This document shows positions 8,802-18,014 of a DNA stretch of 39,059 nucleotides, piece by piece (position 1 is the first letter of the stretch; each line of letters begins with the position of its first letter). The position numbers were made by a program, and so were the translations under genes. This DNA is from an uncultured Cytophagales bacterium (lineage in GTDB: Bacteria; Bacteroidota; Bacteroidia; Cytophagales; Bernardetiaceae), in NCBI GenBank assembly GCA_937136415.1, contig CAKZOK010000133.1:1-39059 (forward strand), written 5' to 3'. Below the pieces are notes generated by a model. That model saw only the letters and a program-made list of their open reading frames with translations, made no database searches and was not told where the DNA came from.

Positions 8802-11800
8802 ATGAATAATCTTTTTCCTTTTGCAGAAAATGTAAAAGAAATACATGTTGGGCAAATCACTATTGTTTATGAAGGTTTGCATAAAGAACTAAATAAAAAA
8901 GTGGCTATCAAAGTATTGCGTGATAGTTTGCCTTCTTTAAAAGATATTGCTAAGTTTAATGAAGAGCATGCACTCACACAAAATATAAAATCTAAGACAA
9001 TAAGAAAAGCAATTAGCCAGCATAGAATAAATGACAGGCATGTCCTTGTTTTGGATTATATAGATGGACAATCTTTAAAAGAATATACAGAAAATAATAT
9101 CCTTTCATTAGAAGAAAAATTAAATATTGCCATCAATATAACGGTTGCTCTACAAGAAGTACATCAGGCAAACATAATTCATAAAGATATAAACCCCAAA
9201 AACATATTGATTGGGAGCGATAAATCAGTTTATATTATAGATTTTGGAATTGCTTCACAATTTAAAAGGCAAAAACAAAATGCCGAAATAATCAATACAA
9301 TGGAAGGCACAATAGCCTACATTTCGCCAGAACAAACAGGAAGAGTAAACCGTTCGCTAGATGTTCGTACAGATTTGTATTCTTTGGGAGTAACACTTTA
9401 TGAGCTTTTTACAGGTGTTTTGCCCTTCGAATCTTCTGACATTATGGAATTGGTACACTCGCATATTGCTCTTGTGCCTATGGCTGCTTCTCAAAAAAAA
9501 CCTGATATTCCTATAATGATTTCCAATATTTTGGACAAATTATTATTCAAAAATGCAGAAACAAGATACCAAACAGCCTTTGGATTACAAAAAGATTTAG
9601 AAAAAATAGCTTTTTATCTGAAAGAAAATCAAGAAATTATTGATTTTGAATTAGCAAAAGAAGACTTCACAACAACCTTCCAAATTCCAGAAAAACTCTA
9701 TGGAAGAGAAACAGAAATTGAAACACTATCTAAAATATTCGAAGAGGTAAGTTATGGCGCAAATCACCTTGTTCTTTTGGGAGGTTATTCTGGAATCGGA
9801 AAAACAGCTTTAGTAAACGAACTCTATAAATCAATTACTCAAAAAAGAGGTTATTTTATAAAAGGAAAATTCGACCAATTTCAGAGAGATATTCCTTACA
9901 GTGCTCTCATTGAGAGTTTTAGAGATTTTGTTCATCAAATATTGACCGAACCACCAAAACGAATCAAAATGTGGGCAAAGAAAATAAAGCACATTTTGGG
10001 TATTAATGCAGGTGTATTGACTGAAGTAATTCCTTCTTTAGAATTGATTATTGGCAAACAAAATAAAATTCCCAAACTTGGTGCTAGTGAATCTCAAAAT
10101 CGTTTCAACTTAGTTATTCAGAGTTTTGTTAGGGCGATAAGCAAACAAGACCACCCTTTAGTAATTTTTATTGATGACTGGCAGTGGGCTGATAGTGGAA
10201 GTTTGAGTTTGTTGGAACTCTTAATAACAGATGTAGAAAATACGCATTTGATGCTCATCGGAACATACAGAGATAATGAAATAGATACTTCACACCCTTT
10301 TTCAATAAAAATGGGAGAGTTAGAAAGTGCAAAAGTAGCTATGTCAAAGATACTATTAGAACCATTAAGCTTCGAAAATATTGCTATTTTGGTAAACGAA
10401 ACACTCAATCAACAGAGTGAATCTAGTTATTATTTAGCAAAAATAATTTATCAAAAAACACATGGCAACCCATTTTTTACAAACCAATTCTTAGAAATGC
10501 TCTACCAACAGCATCTCATAGAATTTAATAAAAAGAAAAAAGAATGGAAATGGGATATAGACAAAATCAAAGAAGAAAGTAACACTGCAAATGTAGTGGA
10601 ACTGATGTCGCAAAAGATACAACAATTAGATAGCAAATCTCAAAAAACATTGCAATATGCTTCTAGCTTGGGAGGGAAATTTGACCTTCAAATTCTTGCT
10701 CATATTTTGGAAGAATCTCTCAAAAAAACAGCAGAATACCTTATTCCTGCTATCAAAGAAGAGCTAATTTATGCAGAAGATGACCGTTATAAAGGGCTTG
10801 ACCAGCATAGCAAAGATGTCCGTATTGTTTTTTATTTTTCACACGACAGAATACAACAAGCAGCAAATGCTTTAATGACTGAAAAAGAGCAAAAAGAAGT
10901 AAGTCTAAAGATAGTGAGGTTTGTTTATTATGAGAAAAGTCAAGAATATATCAATGAGTGGATTTGTGATATTGCAAATCATTATAATAAAGCTATTGAT
11001 TTGATTGATGATGAAAAAGAAAAAAAAGAACTCATAAACGTAAACCTAAGGGCAGCACAAAAATCAAAACAATCATTGGCGTATCTGCCTGCCATTGATT
11101 ATTTAAAAATGGCTATCTCATTATTTCAAAAAAATACTTGGGAAGATAATAGAAAACAAACTTTTGAGGTATATAGCCTACTTGCTGACTGTTTGTTTTT
11201 AAAAGCAAAAAAAGAAGAGGCCGAACAAATATTTAATCTATTATTAGAAAAATCTCACTCTAATTTAGAAAAAATAAAAATATATAACACACAAATTCTG
11301 CTATTAGAAAGCTCTTTCAAATTTGCTGAAGCCATAAAATTGGCTCGAAAAGCTCTTGCTATTTTGGACATAAAACTTCCAAAAGAAGACGACAAAAAAA
11401 TGGAGCTTTTCCAAAAAGAGGTTACATTTATTTCCACTACTTTGGAAGAAAAAGGAGGAATTTCATTTTTAGAAAACCTTCCAGCAATGGAAAATGAAGA
11501 AATTAATGAAATCATCGAAATCTTACATTCTACTTATAGCTCTTGTTATATGTCTGGAGATATGAATTTGGTATTTCTAACCTCTTCTCAAATGGTTTCC
11601 TTATCCATAAAATATGGGTACACTAACAAAACAGCTTGGATATATACAGCCTACGCCATTTATATCTCAGGTATAGGAAATCACAAACTGGGTTATGACT
11701 TAGGGCAGTTAGCACTCAAAATTAGTGATAAGCATGAAAACTTAAGTACCAAAGGTCCAATATACCATATAATTGGAACATTTTTGCATCACTTCAGAAA

Positions 11801-14096
11801 ACCAGTCCGAGAAGGTTTGCATTATTTCAGAACGGCTTTCGAAGCTAGTTTGGCAGCAGGAAATTATGGCTATGCAGCTTATGCACATTGTGTCTTGGTA
11901 AGGCATCAAGTCTTGAGTGGAGTCAATTTGGAAAAAATAGCTTCCGAAACCAATACCAATATGGCTATTCAATATAGCATCAAAAACCATGGGACAGCAC
12001 AATTAGGAATAGTTGTAAATGCCTATGTAAAAAATTTGTTAGGACTAAGCAAAACACCAGATAGCTTCGATAATGAAGAATTTGATGAAGCAATTTTTTT
12101 AGAAGGTTTTAAGGATTTGCCCATCGGAAAAGTAATTTATGAAGCTCTAAAATCAAGAATGTATTTGTATCAAGAGGAATACCAAAAGGCTCTTGAACAC
12201 TCTGAAAAAGCAATTCCTGTATTAATGGCTCTCTTTGGAGCAGAATGGAATTGGTTTCATAACAATAATTATAGTTTGGCTCTTTGTGGTGTTTTGATTC
12301 AAAATCCAAAGCATGCCAAACGAAAAGAATATTTAGAAATCATAGATACAAATCAAAAACAAATGAAAATTTGGGAAGAAAATTGTCCTGAAAATTTTTC
12401 ACATTTGTATTTGATGGTAGAAGCTCAATTAGCCCAAATAAAACAAGATATTATTGGAGCTATGAATTTATATGATAAAGCAATTTTGGCAGCACAAAAC
12501 AACAAATTTGTACAAGATGAAGCACTAACAAACGAACTAGCAGGCAAGTTTTATTTAGATGTAGAGAAAAAAGATTTTGCCCAAATCTATATTCAAAAGG
12601 CACATTATTTATACAAAATATGGGGAGCAAATAAAAAAATCAGTTTCTTCGAAAAACAATATAGATTACTTCTTGATAGCAAAAATAAAAATCAGTTTTT
12701 AACACATTCAACCATCAAATCATCATCTAATATTTCTTCTACTTCGTCTTCTTCAAAAGGAACTACAATAGGAAGTTCGTTAGATATAAATACTATCTTA
12801 AAGGCAAGTCAGGCTATTTCTAGTGAAATAAAATTAGAAAATTTGCTTTCCAAGATGATTCATATTATTGTCGAAAATGCAGGAGCAGAAAGAGGATATT
12901 TGATTTTACGAAAAGATACAGGCTATCAGATTGATGCTTTTTATTCTTTGGCTGAAAACAAGACAAAAGTAATGCAGGCAGAATTGATTCAAGAAAATAA
13001 AAATCTAGCATCTACTGTTCTCAACTATGTTATCAGAACAAAAGAAACTCTCATTCTGGAAAATGCTCATACGCATTCTACTTTCAAACAAGACAATTAT
13101 ATTCAGAAAAATCAAATAAAATCTTTGCTTTGTATGCCTATCGTTAAGCAGGGACAAATATTGGCATTGCTCTATTTAGAAAACAATCAATCACATAGTA
13201 TTTTTGATAAAGAACGATTAAATTTATTAAACCTTCTTTCTTCTCAAATTGCTGTTTCGATTGATAATGCCTTAGTATATGAAAATCTTGAAAGTATTGT
13301 AACAGACCGAACAACCAAACTCAAACATTCGCAAGACCGTATTACATCAAGCATTCGATATGCAGAAAGTATTCAAAAAGCTATTTTTCCAGCAAAAAAA
13401 GAAATTGATACTTATTTTGATGATTCCTTTATTATTTTCTTACCAAAAGATATTGTTAGTGGTGATTTTTATTGGGCTACCAAAATAAATGGTCATACAT
13501 TTATTGCCGTAATAGATTGCACAGGACACGGAGTACCAGGTGCATTTATGTCAATGATAGGAAATACATTGCTCAATGAAGTGGTACTACAAAAAGAAAT
13601 TTATCAACCTTCATTAATTTTGGAGCTTTTGCATAAAGGAATCCAAAAAGCACTACGACAAACTACCACGAATAATAGTGATGGAATGGATATGGTCATT
13701 GTTCGAATAGACGAGGAAAAAAATGGATTGATAGATATACAAACAGCAGCAGCCAAACGCTCATTATGGTACTCAAAAAATGAAAGTCTTCTAAGTTGTA
13801 AAGGAGATAGACGCTCAATAGGTGGCGTACAAAGAGGAGGGAAAAGAACTTTTACAAATCATGAGATTCAACTCAAAAAAGGAGATATTTTATATCTTTT
13901 TAGTGATGGTTTTGCAGACCAGTCTGACAAAAACTTAAACAAATTTGGTTCGAGGAAATTAATAAAATTATTAGAATCATTAATCAATATTGAACCTATG
14001 GAATCTCAAAAACAAATGCTTTTGGAAAGCCTAAATAACCACAAAGAAAATATTGAACAAAGAGATGATATTACACTTATTGGAGTGCGTTTATAA
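8802..14096 (+). CDS. Ser/Thr kinase-AAA ATPase-TPR-GAF-SpoIIE phosphatase fusion
   Basis: This is a 1764-residue soluble signalling protein. The kinase domain covers about residues 10-270: Lys37 in VAIKVL, HKDINPKN at 127-134, DFG at 147-149, activation segment GTIAYISPEQTG. The canonical glycine-rich loop is absent (VGQITIVYEG instead). An AAA_16-type ATPase follows: Walker A GYSGIGKT 328-335, Walker B VIFIDDW 454-460. A helical, TPR-like region spans about 620-1290. After a Ser-rich linker comes a GAF domain (about 1330-1490), a short coiled coil, and a PP2C/SpoIIE phosphatase (about 1545-1764) with metal-ligand motifs DIVSGDFYW (D1555), DCTGHG (D1572), FSDGF and RDDIT. Kinase and phosphatase on one chain suggest an integrated switch, possibly controlling an anti-sigma-antagonist system; the partner is unknown. 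It is a single gene bounded by terminators on both sides. Similar fusions are known in Bacteroidota and cyanobacteria. Confidence 0.9.
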   Translation: MNNLFPFAENVKEIHVGQITIVYEGLHKELNKKVAIKVLRDSLPSLKDIAKFNEEHALTQNIKSKTIRKAISQHRINDRHVLVLDYIDGQSLKEYTENNILSLEEKLNIAINITVALQEVHQANIIHKDINPKNILIGSDKSVYIIDFGIASQFKRQKQNAEIINTMEGTIAYISPEQTGRVNRSLDVRTDLYSLGVTLYELFTGVLPFESSDIMELVHSHIALVPMAASQKKPDIPIMISNILDKLLFKNAETRYQTAFGLQKDLEKIAFYLKENQEIIDFELAKEDFTTTFQIPEKLYGRETEIETLSKIFEEVSYGANHLVLLGGYSGIGKTALVNELYKSITQKRGYFIKGKFDQFQRDIPYSALIESFRDFVHQILTEPPKRIKMWAKKIKHILGINAGVLTEVIPSLELIIGKQNKIPKLGASESQNRFNLVIQSFVRAISKQDHPLVIFIDDWQWADSGSLSLLELLITDVENTHLMLIGTYRDNEIDTSHPFSIKMGELESAKVAMSKILLEPLSFENIAILVNETLNQQSESSYYLAKIIYQKTHGNPFFTNQFLEMLYQQHLIEFNKKKKEWKWDIDKIKEESNTANVVELMSQKIQQLDSKSQKTLQYASSLGGKFDLQILAHILEESLKKTAEYLIPAIKEELIYAEDDRYKGLDQHSKDVRIVFYFSHDRIQQAANALMTEKEQKEVSLKIVRFVYYEKSQEYINEWICDIANHYNKAIDLIDDEKEKKELINVNLRAAQKSKQSLAYLPAIDYLKMAISLFQKNTWEDNRKQTFEVYSLLADCLFLKAKKEEAEQIFNLLLEKSHSNLEKIKIYNTQILLLESSFKFAEAIKLARKALAILDIKLPKEDDKKMELFQKEVTFISTTLEEKGGISFLENLPAMENEEINEIIEILHSTYSSCYMSGDMNLVFLTSSQMVSLSIKYGYTNKTAWIYTAYAIYISGIGNHKLGYDLGQLALKISDKHENLSTKGPIYHIIGTFLHHFRKPVREGLHYFRTAFEASLAAGNYGYAAYAHCVLVRHQVLSGVNLEKIASETNTNMAIQYSIKNHGTAQLGIVVNAYVKNLLGLSKTPDSFDNEEFDEAIFLEGFKDLPIGKVIYEALKSRMYLYQEEYQKALEHSEKAIPVLMALFGAEWNWFHNNNYSLALCGVLIQNPKHAKRKEYLEIIDTNQKQMKIWEENCPENFSHLYLMVEAQLAQIKQDIIGAMNLYDKAILAAQNNKFVQDEALTNELAGKFYLDVEKKDFAQIYIQKAHYLYKIWGANKKISFFEKQYRLLLDSKNKNQFLTHSTIKSSSNISSTSSSSKGTTIGSSLDINTILKASQAISSEIKLENLLSKMIHIIVENAGAERGYLILRKDTGYQIDAFYSLAENKTKVMQAELIQENKNLASTVLNYVIRTKETLILENAHTHSTFKQDNYIQKNQIKSLLCMPIVKQGQILALLYLENNQSHSIFDKERLNLLNLLSSQIAVSIDNALVYENLESIVTDRTTKLKHSQDRITSSIRYAESIQKAIFPAKKEIDTYFDDSFIIFLPKDIVSGDFYWATKINGHTFIAVIDCTGHGVPGAFMSMIGNTLLNEVVLQKEIYQPSLILELLHKGIQKALRQTTTNNSDGMDMVIVRIDEEKNGLIDIQTAAAKRSLWYSKNESLLSCKGDRRSIGGVQRGGKRTFTNHEIQLKKGDILYLFSDGFADQSDKNLNKFGSRKLIKLLESLINIEPMESQKQMLLESLNNHKENIEQRDDITLIGVRL

Positions 14097-14103
14097 TTTT
14101 AAT

Positions 14104-14141
14104 AAAAAACAGCTTTAAAATAAATTTTAAAGCTGTTTTTT
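14104..14141. terminator. Bidirectional terminator between kinase gene and ftsA
   Basis: A 17-bp stem (14104-14120 with 14125-14141, loop TAAA) has an A-run on the left and a T-run on the right. It can therefore end transcription from both the plus-strand kinase gene and the minus-strand fts genes, which converge here with only 52 nt between stops. Confidence 0.9.
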
Positions 14142-14148
14142 ATTTTAT

Positions 14149-15483
14149 TTAATAAGTACTTTTATCATCAAAATCATCAATCAAAAGTTCCTTTGTTTTC
14201 TTCAATATATTAGCAAAAAACCCTCCTGTTGCTTTGTCAGATTGTTTTTTTATTTCTTGCCCTTGGCTATTTATTTCATAACTTGTCTGGCTTGTTTGGT
14301 CGTAATCTCTTTGATAAACATCTCTATCATCTAGCGTTCTGAAACCAGCCAAAACCAATCCCACACCTGTCGCATACATTGGATTTTTGACAGAATCTGA
14401 CTGACTTCTGCCCAAGTATTCATTTGGATAACCGATACGAACATCTAACCCTGTTTTGTACTCAAAAAGCTCTTTCAAATACTGCATCAATGAGCCTCCA
14501 CCTGTCAAGACAATACCACCAGCCAAACGGTTTTTGTAGCCCGAACGCAAAATTTCACTATATACCAATTCTACAATTTCTTCCATTCTTGCCTCAATAA
14601 TATAAGACAAATTTTTGATAGAAATTTCTTTTGAAGAACGATTGCGAAGCCCTGGAATAGAAACTACTTCATTATCAGGAGCATCTTTTGCCAAACAACG
14701 ACCAAACTTTACTTTTAATAATTCGGCTTGATTTTGCATGACAGCGCAGCCTTGTTTGATGTCTGAGGTAATAATATTTCCACCAAAAGGAATCACAGAA
14801 GTATGACGAATAATTCCATCAATAAAAATTGCCAAATCAGTAGTTCCTCCACCAATATCAACAATGGCAACTCCTGCCTCTTTTTCCTCTTCACTCAACA
14901 CAGAAAGCGCAGAAGCTAGTGGCTCAAGAATAAGGTTTTCGATTTCCAAACCTGCACGCTGAACACATTTTTTGATATTTCGAATAGCGTTTGTTTGGGC
15001 TGTAATAATATGAAAATCAGCTTCTAATTTTACGCCAGCCATTCCGACAGGGTCTTTTATATTTGGCTCATAATCGACAGTATAATGTTGAGGCATAACG
15101 TGAATAATGTCCGTTCCTGCTTCTGTAACAATGCGATACATATCGTTGGTAAGACGATTTACGTCGGAGGGAGTAATTTCACCATCTCTTGAACTTCTTG
15201 TAATTCCTCCATGATGTACCGAGCTTTTGATGTGTTTTCCTGCAATTCCTACATTTACGATACGCAAATTTACGCCTGAGTTGCGCTCTGCCTCTTCGAC
15301 AGCCTGTGTAATAGCTGTTACCGTTTTATTAATATTGCTGATGATTCCTTCTTTTACACCTTCCGAAACAGCTTGCCCAACTCCTAGTACTTCTAGTTTG
15401 TCGTATTCATTCATTCTGCCTACGATAACACAAATTTTGGTTGTTCCGATGTCTAATCCTGCTACAATTCTTTGATTTTGCAT
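14149..15483 (-). CDS. ftsA: Cell division protein FtsA
   Basis: This 444-residue actin-like protein tethers FtsZ filaments to the membrane at the division site. Visible motifs are phosphate-1 AGLDIGTTKI (8-17), the 1C-type insert (about 84-165), phosphate-2 VDIGGGTTDLAIF (208-220), the adenosine motif VLTGGG (325-330), and a C-terminal amphipathic helix (GFFANILKKTKELL) that serves as membrane anchor. ATG at 15483 gives the standard N-terminus. It follows ftsQ by 70 nt on the same strand, so the two are probably co-transcribed. ftsZ, which usually comes next, is missing: the next gene is convergent and a strong terminator intervenes. Confidence 0.95.
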   Translation of the reverse strand: MQNQRIVAGLDIGTTKICVIVGRMNEYDKLEVLGVGQAVSEGVKEGIISNINKTVTAITQAVEEAERNSGVNLRIVNVGIAGKHIKSSVHHGGITRSSRDGEITPSDVNRLTNDMYRIVTEAGTDIIHVMPQHYTVDYEPNIKDPVGMAGVKLEADFHIITAQTNAIRNIKKCVQRAGLEIENLILEPLASALSVLSEEEKEAGVAIVDIGGGTTDLAIFIDGIIRHTSVIPFGGNIITSDIKQGCAVMQNQAELLKVKFGRCLAKDAPDNEVVSIPGLRNRSSKEISIKNLSYIIEARMEEIVELVYSEILRSGYKNRLAGGIVLTGGGSLMQYLKELFEYKTGLDVRIGYPNEYLGRSQSDSVKNPMYATGVGLVLAGFRTLDDRDVYQRDYDQTSQTSYEINSQGQEIKKQSDKATGGFFANILKKTKELLIDDFDDKSTY

Positions 15484-15504
15484 ACTTCTTTATATGTGCA
15501 ACGC

Positions 15505-15529
15505 TTATCAAGGTTTGATTACAAACCAT
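15505..15529 (-). repeat. Small hairpin in the ftsQ-ftsA gap
   Basis: GGTTTG-ATTA-CAAACC can fold in the 70-nt spacer between ftsQ and ftsA. The minus-strand word CAAACCTTGATAA here is repeated exactly on the plus strand at 37668-37680, upstream of the M14 peptidase gene, where it forms a different hairpin. It may be chance or a short repeat. Confidence 0.3.
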
Positions 15530-15553
15530 TGTTAAGGTTAATTATTTTATAGT

Positions 15554-16324
15554 TTATTTACAGACAATTTGATTGTCATATCTAACACTTACAAGCTGAT
15601 AACTGCCCCACCCTTTTATAGGAATAACTTTATCATAAAAAGCCTTCAATCGAATAAGTTTGTCTTCCATATTTTGAGGATTTCCTAGTTCAATTCGTTG
15701 CTCTCCTACTTGTGGATAGGCAATCAAATTTCCTTTTTTATCTCTTTCCAACTCTGTAAGTTGGGCTTTCCAAAATGGTTGTTTATCTATTTCTTTTAAT
15801 GCTTTTATAAATAATTTTCCGTCTGGGGTTTTCCAAAAAGCAGTATCCAAAAGCTCCAAATCATTACTTTTTCGGCTAGAAAGCAACATTACTCGTGCCG
15901 TAAAATTAGATGAAAGAGGAATCAGTGTTCCTGTTTCGGTAATATAAGCCCCTTTTGCAGAGTTTTTCCTCAAAATTCGTGCAAGAGGTTTGAGTTCTTC
16001 TACTTCTATTCGTAAAACTCCCTTCGAATCTATCGCAACTTGACAAGTAGCCACAAAATTATTTGTTTTTATGGAGTTTTCAATTTTTTTGGTATCTATC
16101 TCTTTTATTTTGAGATTGTTTATATCAGTATTTGCATCTTGACGAACCAGTTTTAGTATTTCTGTTTCAGTCAGAAAATGAGAAGTGTCTTGAGGGTTTT
16201 GTGCTGCATTTTTTACTAAAATATGCACACTTTTTATCATCTGCCCACGTTGGTAAACTTCTGTTGCTGCAATAATAACAAAAATAGTTAAGACAAATAA
16301 AATTATTTTTACGGATATTTTCAT
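15554..16324 (-). CDS. ftsQ: Cell division protein FtsQ
   Basis: This 256-residue bitopic membrane protein of the divisome is the FtsB/FtsL partner. A short basic N-terminus precedes one membrane span (about residues 5-22). A POTRA-like stretch follows (about 30-115: SVHILVKNA, FLTETEILKL, VEELKPLARILRKN), then the beta domain with YITETGTLIPLSSNF and a final WGSYQLVSVRYDNQIVCK. The pattern fits the divergent FtsQ proteins of Bacteroidota. ATG at 16324 immediately precedes the membrane segment. It lies between murI (123 nt upstream) and ftsA (70 nt downstream), in an order consistent with ftsQ-ftsA. murC, the usual upstream neighbour, is absent. Confidence 0.85.
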   Translation of the reverse strand: MKISVKIILFVLTIFVIIAATEVYQRGQMIKSVHILVKNAAQNPQDTSHFLTETEILKLVRQDANTDINNLKIKEIDTKKIENSIKTNNFVATCQVAIDSKGVLRIEVEELKPLARILRKNSAKGAYITETGTLIPLSSNFTARVMLLSSRKSNDLELLDTAFWKTPDGKLFIKALKEIDKQPFWKAQLTELERDKKGNLIAYPQVGEQRIELGNPQNMEDKLIRLKAFYDKVIPIKGWGSYQLVSVRYDNQIVCK

Positions 16325-16383
16325 AGCTTTAAATATAACATAATTTTTTTAGAAATATTATGCTTAGGAACAATTACGAATGA

Positions 16384-16417
16384 AAAATTATGAATTACAA
16401 ATACAAACTATTAATTA
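16384..16417. repeat. AT-rich intergenic repeat, copy 1 (partner at 18656-18694)
   Basis: AAATTATGAATTACAAATAC continuing into AAACTATTAATT is repeated with a short insertion (GGA) and a few changes at 18656-18694. It lies in the murI-ftsQ gap. The function is unknown; low sequence complexity weakens the case, but the match covers over 30 nt. Confidence 0.4.
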
Positions 16418-16447
16418 AAAACTCAAAAAGAGTCGTTTATTTAATTT

Positions 16448-17314
16448 TTATTCCCAAAGTTTGTATAATTCTAATTTTACTGTTTTTTTAAAAAATATTT
16501 TTGTTGTTTCTTCAAATGATTTGGTAAGGTCAGAAACATAAAAAATATCCTCTTGAACAGAATACGGATTTAATAAACTTGTCTTTTCTAAAAAGATACG
16601 TACTTCTTCAGCAACAATAAAAGAACCATCAATTACATCAACTTTGTTTTTAAAAGTTTTTTGAAAAAATAAATCAATTTCTTTTTTGATAAGTGGATAA
16701 TGTGTACAACCCAAAATCAGACCTTCAATTTTTTGTAATGATTTGTCGGATAAATATTCCGAAATAACAGATTGACTAATCGTATTATTAAAAAATCCTT
16801 CCTCAATCATTGAAGCCAAAAGAGGTGTTGCAAGAGAAGAAAGTGTAATGTTTTTGTTTTCTTTATTTATTTTTTGAAGATAAGCATTCGAATTTATGGT
16901 CTGACGAGTGCCAATAAGTCCAATATTTTTACCTTCAAAATTAGTAGTTACATAATTTACAACGGGCTGAATGACATCAATCACTTTTGCTCTTGTTGCA
17001 GTATATTCTTTTATCAATTCGAAGGCAGCAGAAGAAGCCGAATTGCAAGCAAAAAGAATAATTTTGCAATTATGTTTCAACAAAAAATCAACTGCTTTTA
17101 TAGAATAGGCTTGCAGAGCCACCCTAGATTTTTCACCATAAGGCAAATGCGCTGTATCTCCAAAATAGATAATTTGCTCGTGTGGCAAGAGTTCTTTGAC
17201 AGCCTGCGCTACTGTTAGCCCACCGATTCCACTATCAAAAATACCTATTGGATTTATTTTTTTGGTTTCTTGAAGATATAATTTGAGAGAATTTTGTTCG
17301 TCGTTTTTAGACAT
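16448..17314 (-). CDS. murI: Glutamate racemase
   Basis: This 288-residue enzyme converts L- to D-glutamate for peptidoglycan stem peptides in the cytoplasm. The family signature is complete: PIGIFDSGIGGLTV (22-35, Asp27/Ser28), FGDTAHLPYG (51-60), the first catalytic cysteine in FACNSASS (Cys90) and the second in LGCTHYPL (Cys203 with His205). The start ATG 17314 leaves about 20 extra residues before the conserved core, as in other Bacteroidota homologues. It is followed on the same strand by ftsQ and ftsA, linking wall precursor supply with division. Its upstream gap (17315-17611) contains the structured repeat described separately, and I see no clear promoter there. Confidence 0.95.
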   Translation of the reverse strand: MSKNDEQNSLKLYLQETKKINPIGIFDSGIGGLTVAQAVKELLPHEQIIYFGDTAHLPYGEKSRVALQAYSIKAVDFLLKHNCKIILFACNSASSAAFELIKEYTATRAKVIDVIQPVVNYVTTNFEGKNIGLIGTRQTINSNAYLQKINKENKNITLSSLATPLLASMIEEGFFNNTISQSVISEYLSDKSLQKIEGLILGCTHYPLIKKEIDLFFQKTFKNKVDVIDGSFIVAEEVRIFLEKTSLLNPYSVQEDIFYVSDLTKSFEETTKIFFKKTVKLELYKLWE

Positions 17315-17424
17315 TGATTTATAAAAAACTGCTTCTTAATAATTTTACAAAGTAGAATGTAAAAATACAACTATTTTACAAATTCTCTAAAGGTCTTGAA
17401 GCCTCTTGGCATTTATTTTGGCTC

Positions 17425-17597
17425 TTCCGACAATTTAGCAAAATTATAAAAGTGTACAACTAATGTGCTTTTGTTTTAGCTACGCTGAGGGCTTCGTCGT
17501 TCTCAAAAACAAATGAAATGCTTCCTCTAGAAGCGTAATTCAGACTATAACACACTTTTGAGGAACTGAACACACAACATTTCGCTAAAAGTCGGAA
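17425..17597. repeat. Structured inverted-repeat element (MITE- or ncRNA-like)
   Basis: The ends TTCCGAC-N3-TTAGC (17425-17439) and GCTAA-N2-GTCGGAA (17584-17597) are complementary. Inside them, AAAAGTGT (17448-17455) pairs with ACACTTTT (17552-17559), and TTTGTTTT (17470-17477) with AAAACAAA (17506-17513). Two small hairpins sit within, including GCTTC-CTCTA-GAAGC (17520-17534). The nested pairing over about 173 bp suggests a miniature inverted-repeat element or a structured RNA rather than random sequence. No reading frame fills it. It takes up most of the murI-yraN gap. Confidence 0.5.
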
Positions 17598-17611
17598 TAA
17601 TCTTTTTTTTT

Positions 17612-18001
17612 CTAAAAAGCATCTTCTAAATGCACAATTTCTTTCAAAATATCCTTCTCAAAAAGAATTGAAATTATATCAAATTGTATAAATCCTTTAA
17701 ATTCTTGATTGATTTTTTCTTCATATTTCTCCAAAAAAAACTCGGCTGTTTGTGCTATTTTAGTTGCTTGAGCTTCACTTACAAAAGATTCAGGGTTTCC
17801 AAAATTATTGTTTTTTCTTGTTTTTACTTCTACAAAATGAATTACATTTTCTTTTTTTACAATTATATCAATTTCGCCTTTTCCTTCTCTAAAATTGATT
17901 TCCAATTTTTGAAACCCTTTTTTTATTAAAAATTGCAAAGCCAATTCTTCACCTTTTTTTCCTATAATTTGTTGTTGGGTTGGCTTTGTTTTTTTGCTCA
18001 T
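17612..18001 (-). CDS. YraN/UPF0102 family putative nuclease
   Basis: This 129-residue protein has the restriction-endonuclease-like fold of the YraN/UPF0102 family, whose cellular role is not firmly known. Motifs: GKKGEELALQFLIKKGF (14-30) with a conserved Glu, then GKGEIDIIV (41-48, Asp45) and HFVEVKTR (55-62, Glu58, Lys60), together giving the D-ExK core. I chose ATG 18001. The frame stays open to 18145, but the extra 48 codons lack family similarity and translate a repeat hairpin and other repeats, and 129 residues fits the family length. The hairpin at 18015-18050 lies just upstream of this start. Its product could act on DNA structures, but that is inference. Confidence 0.85.
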   Translation of the reverse strand: MSKKTKPTQQQIIGKKGEELALQFLIKKGFQKLEINFREGKGEIDIIVKKENVIHFVEVKTRKNNNFGNPESFVSEAQATKIAQTAEFFLEKYEEKINQEFKGFIQFDIISILFEKDILKEIVHLEDAF

Positions 18002-18014
18002 TTTGCTTTTTTTT

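Noticed and set aside
17439..17446. TAATTTTG (minus strand) as a murI promoter
   Set aside because: No TTG lies 19-21 nt upstream, and it sits within the inverted-repeat element.
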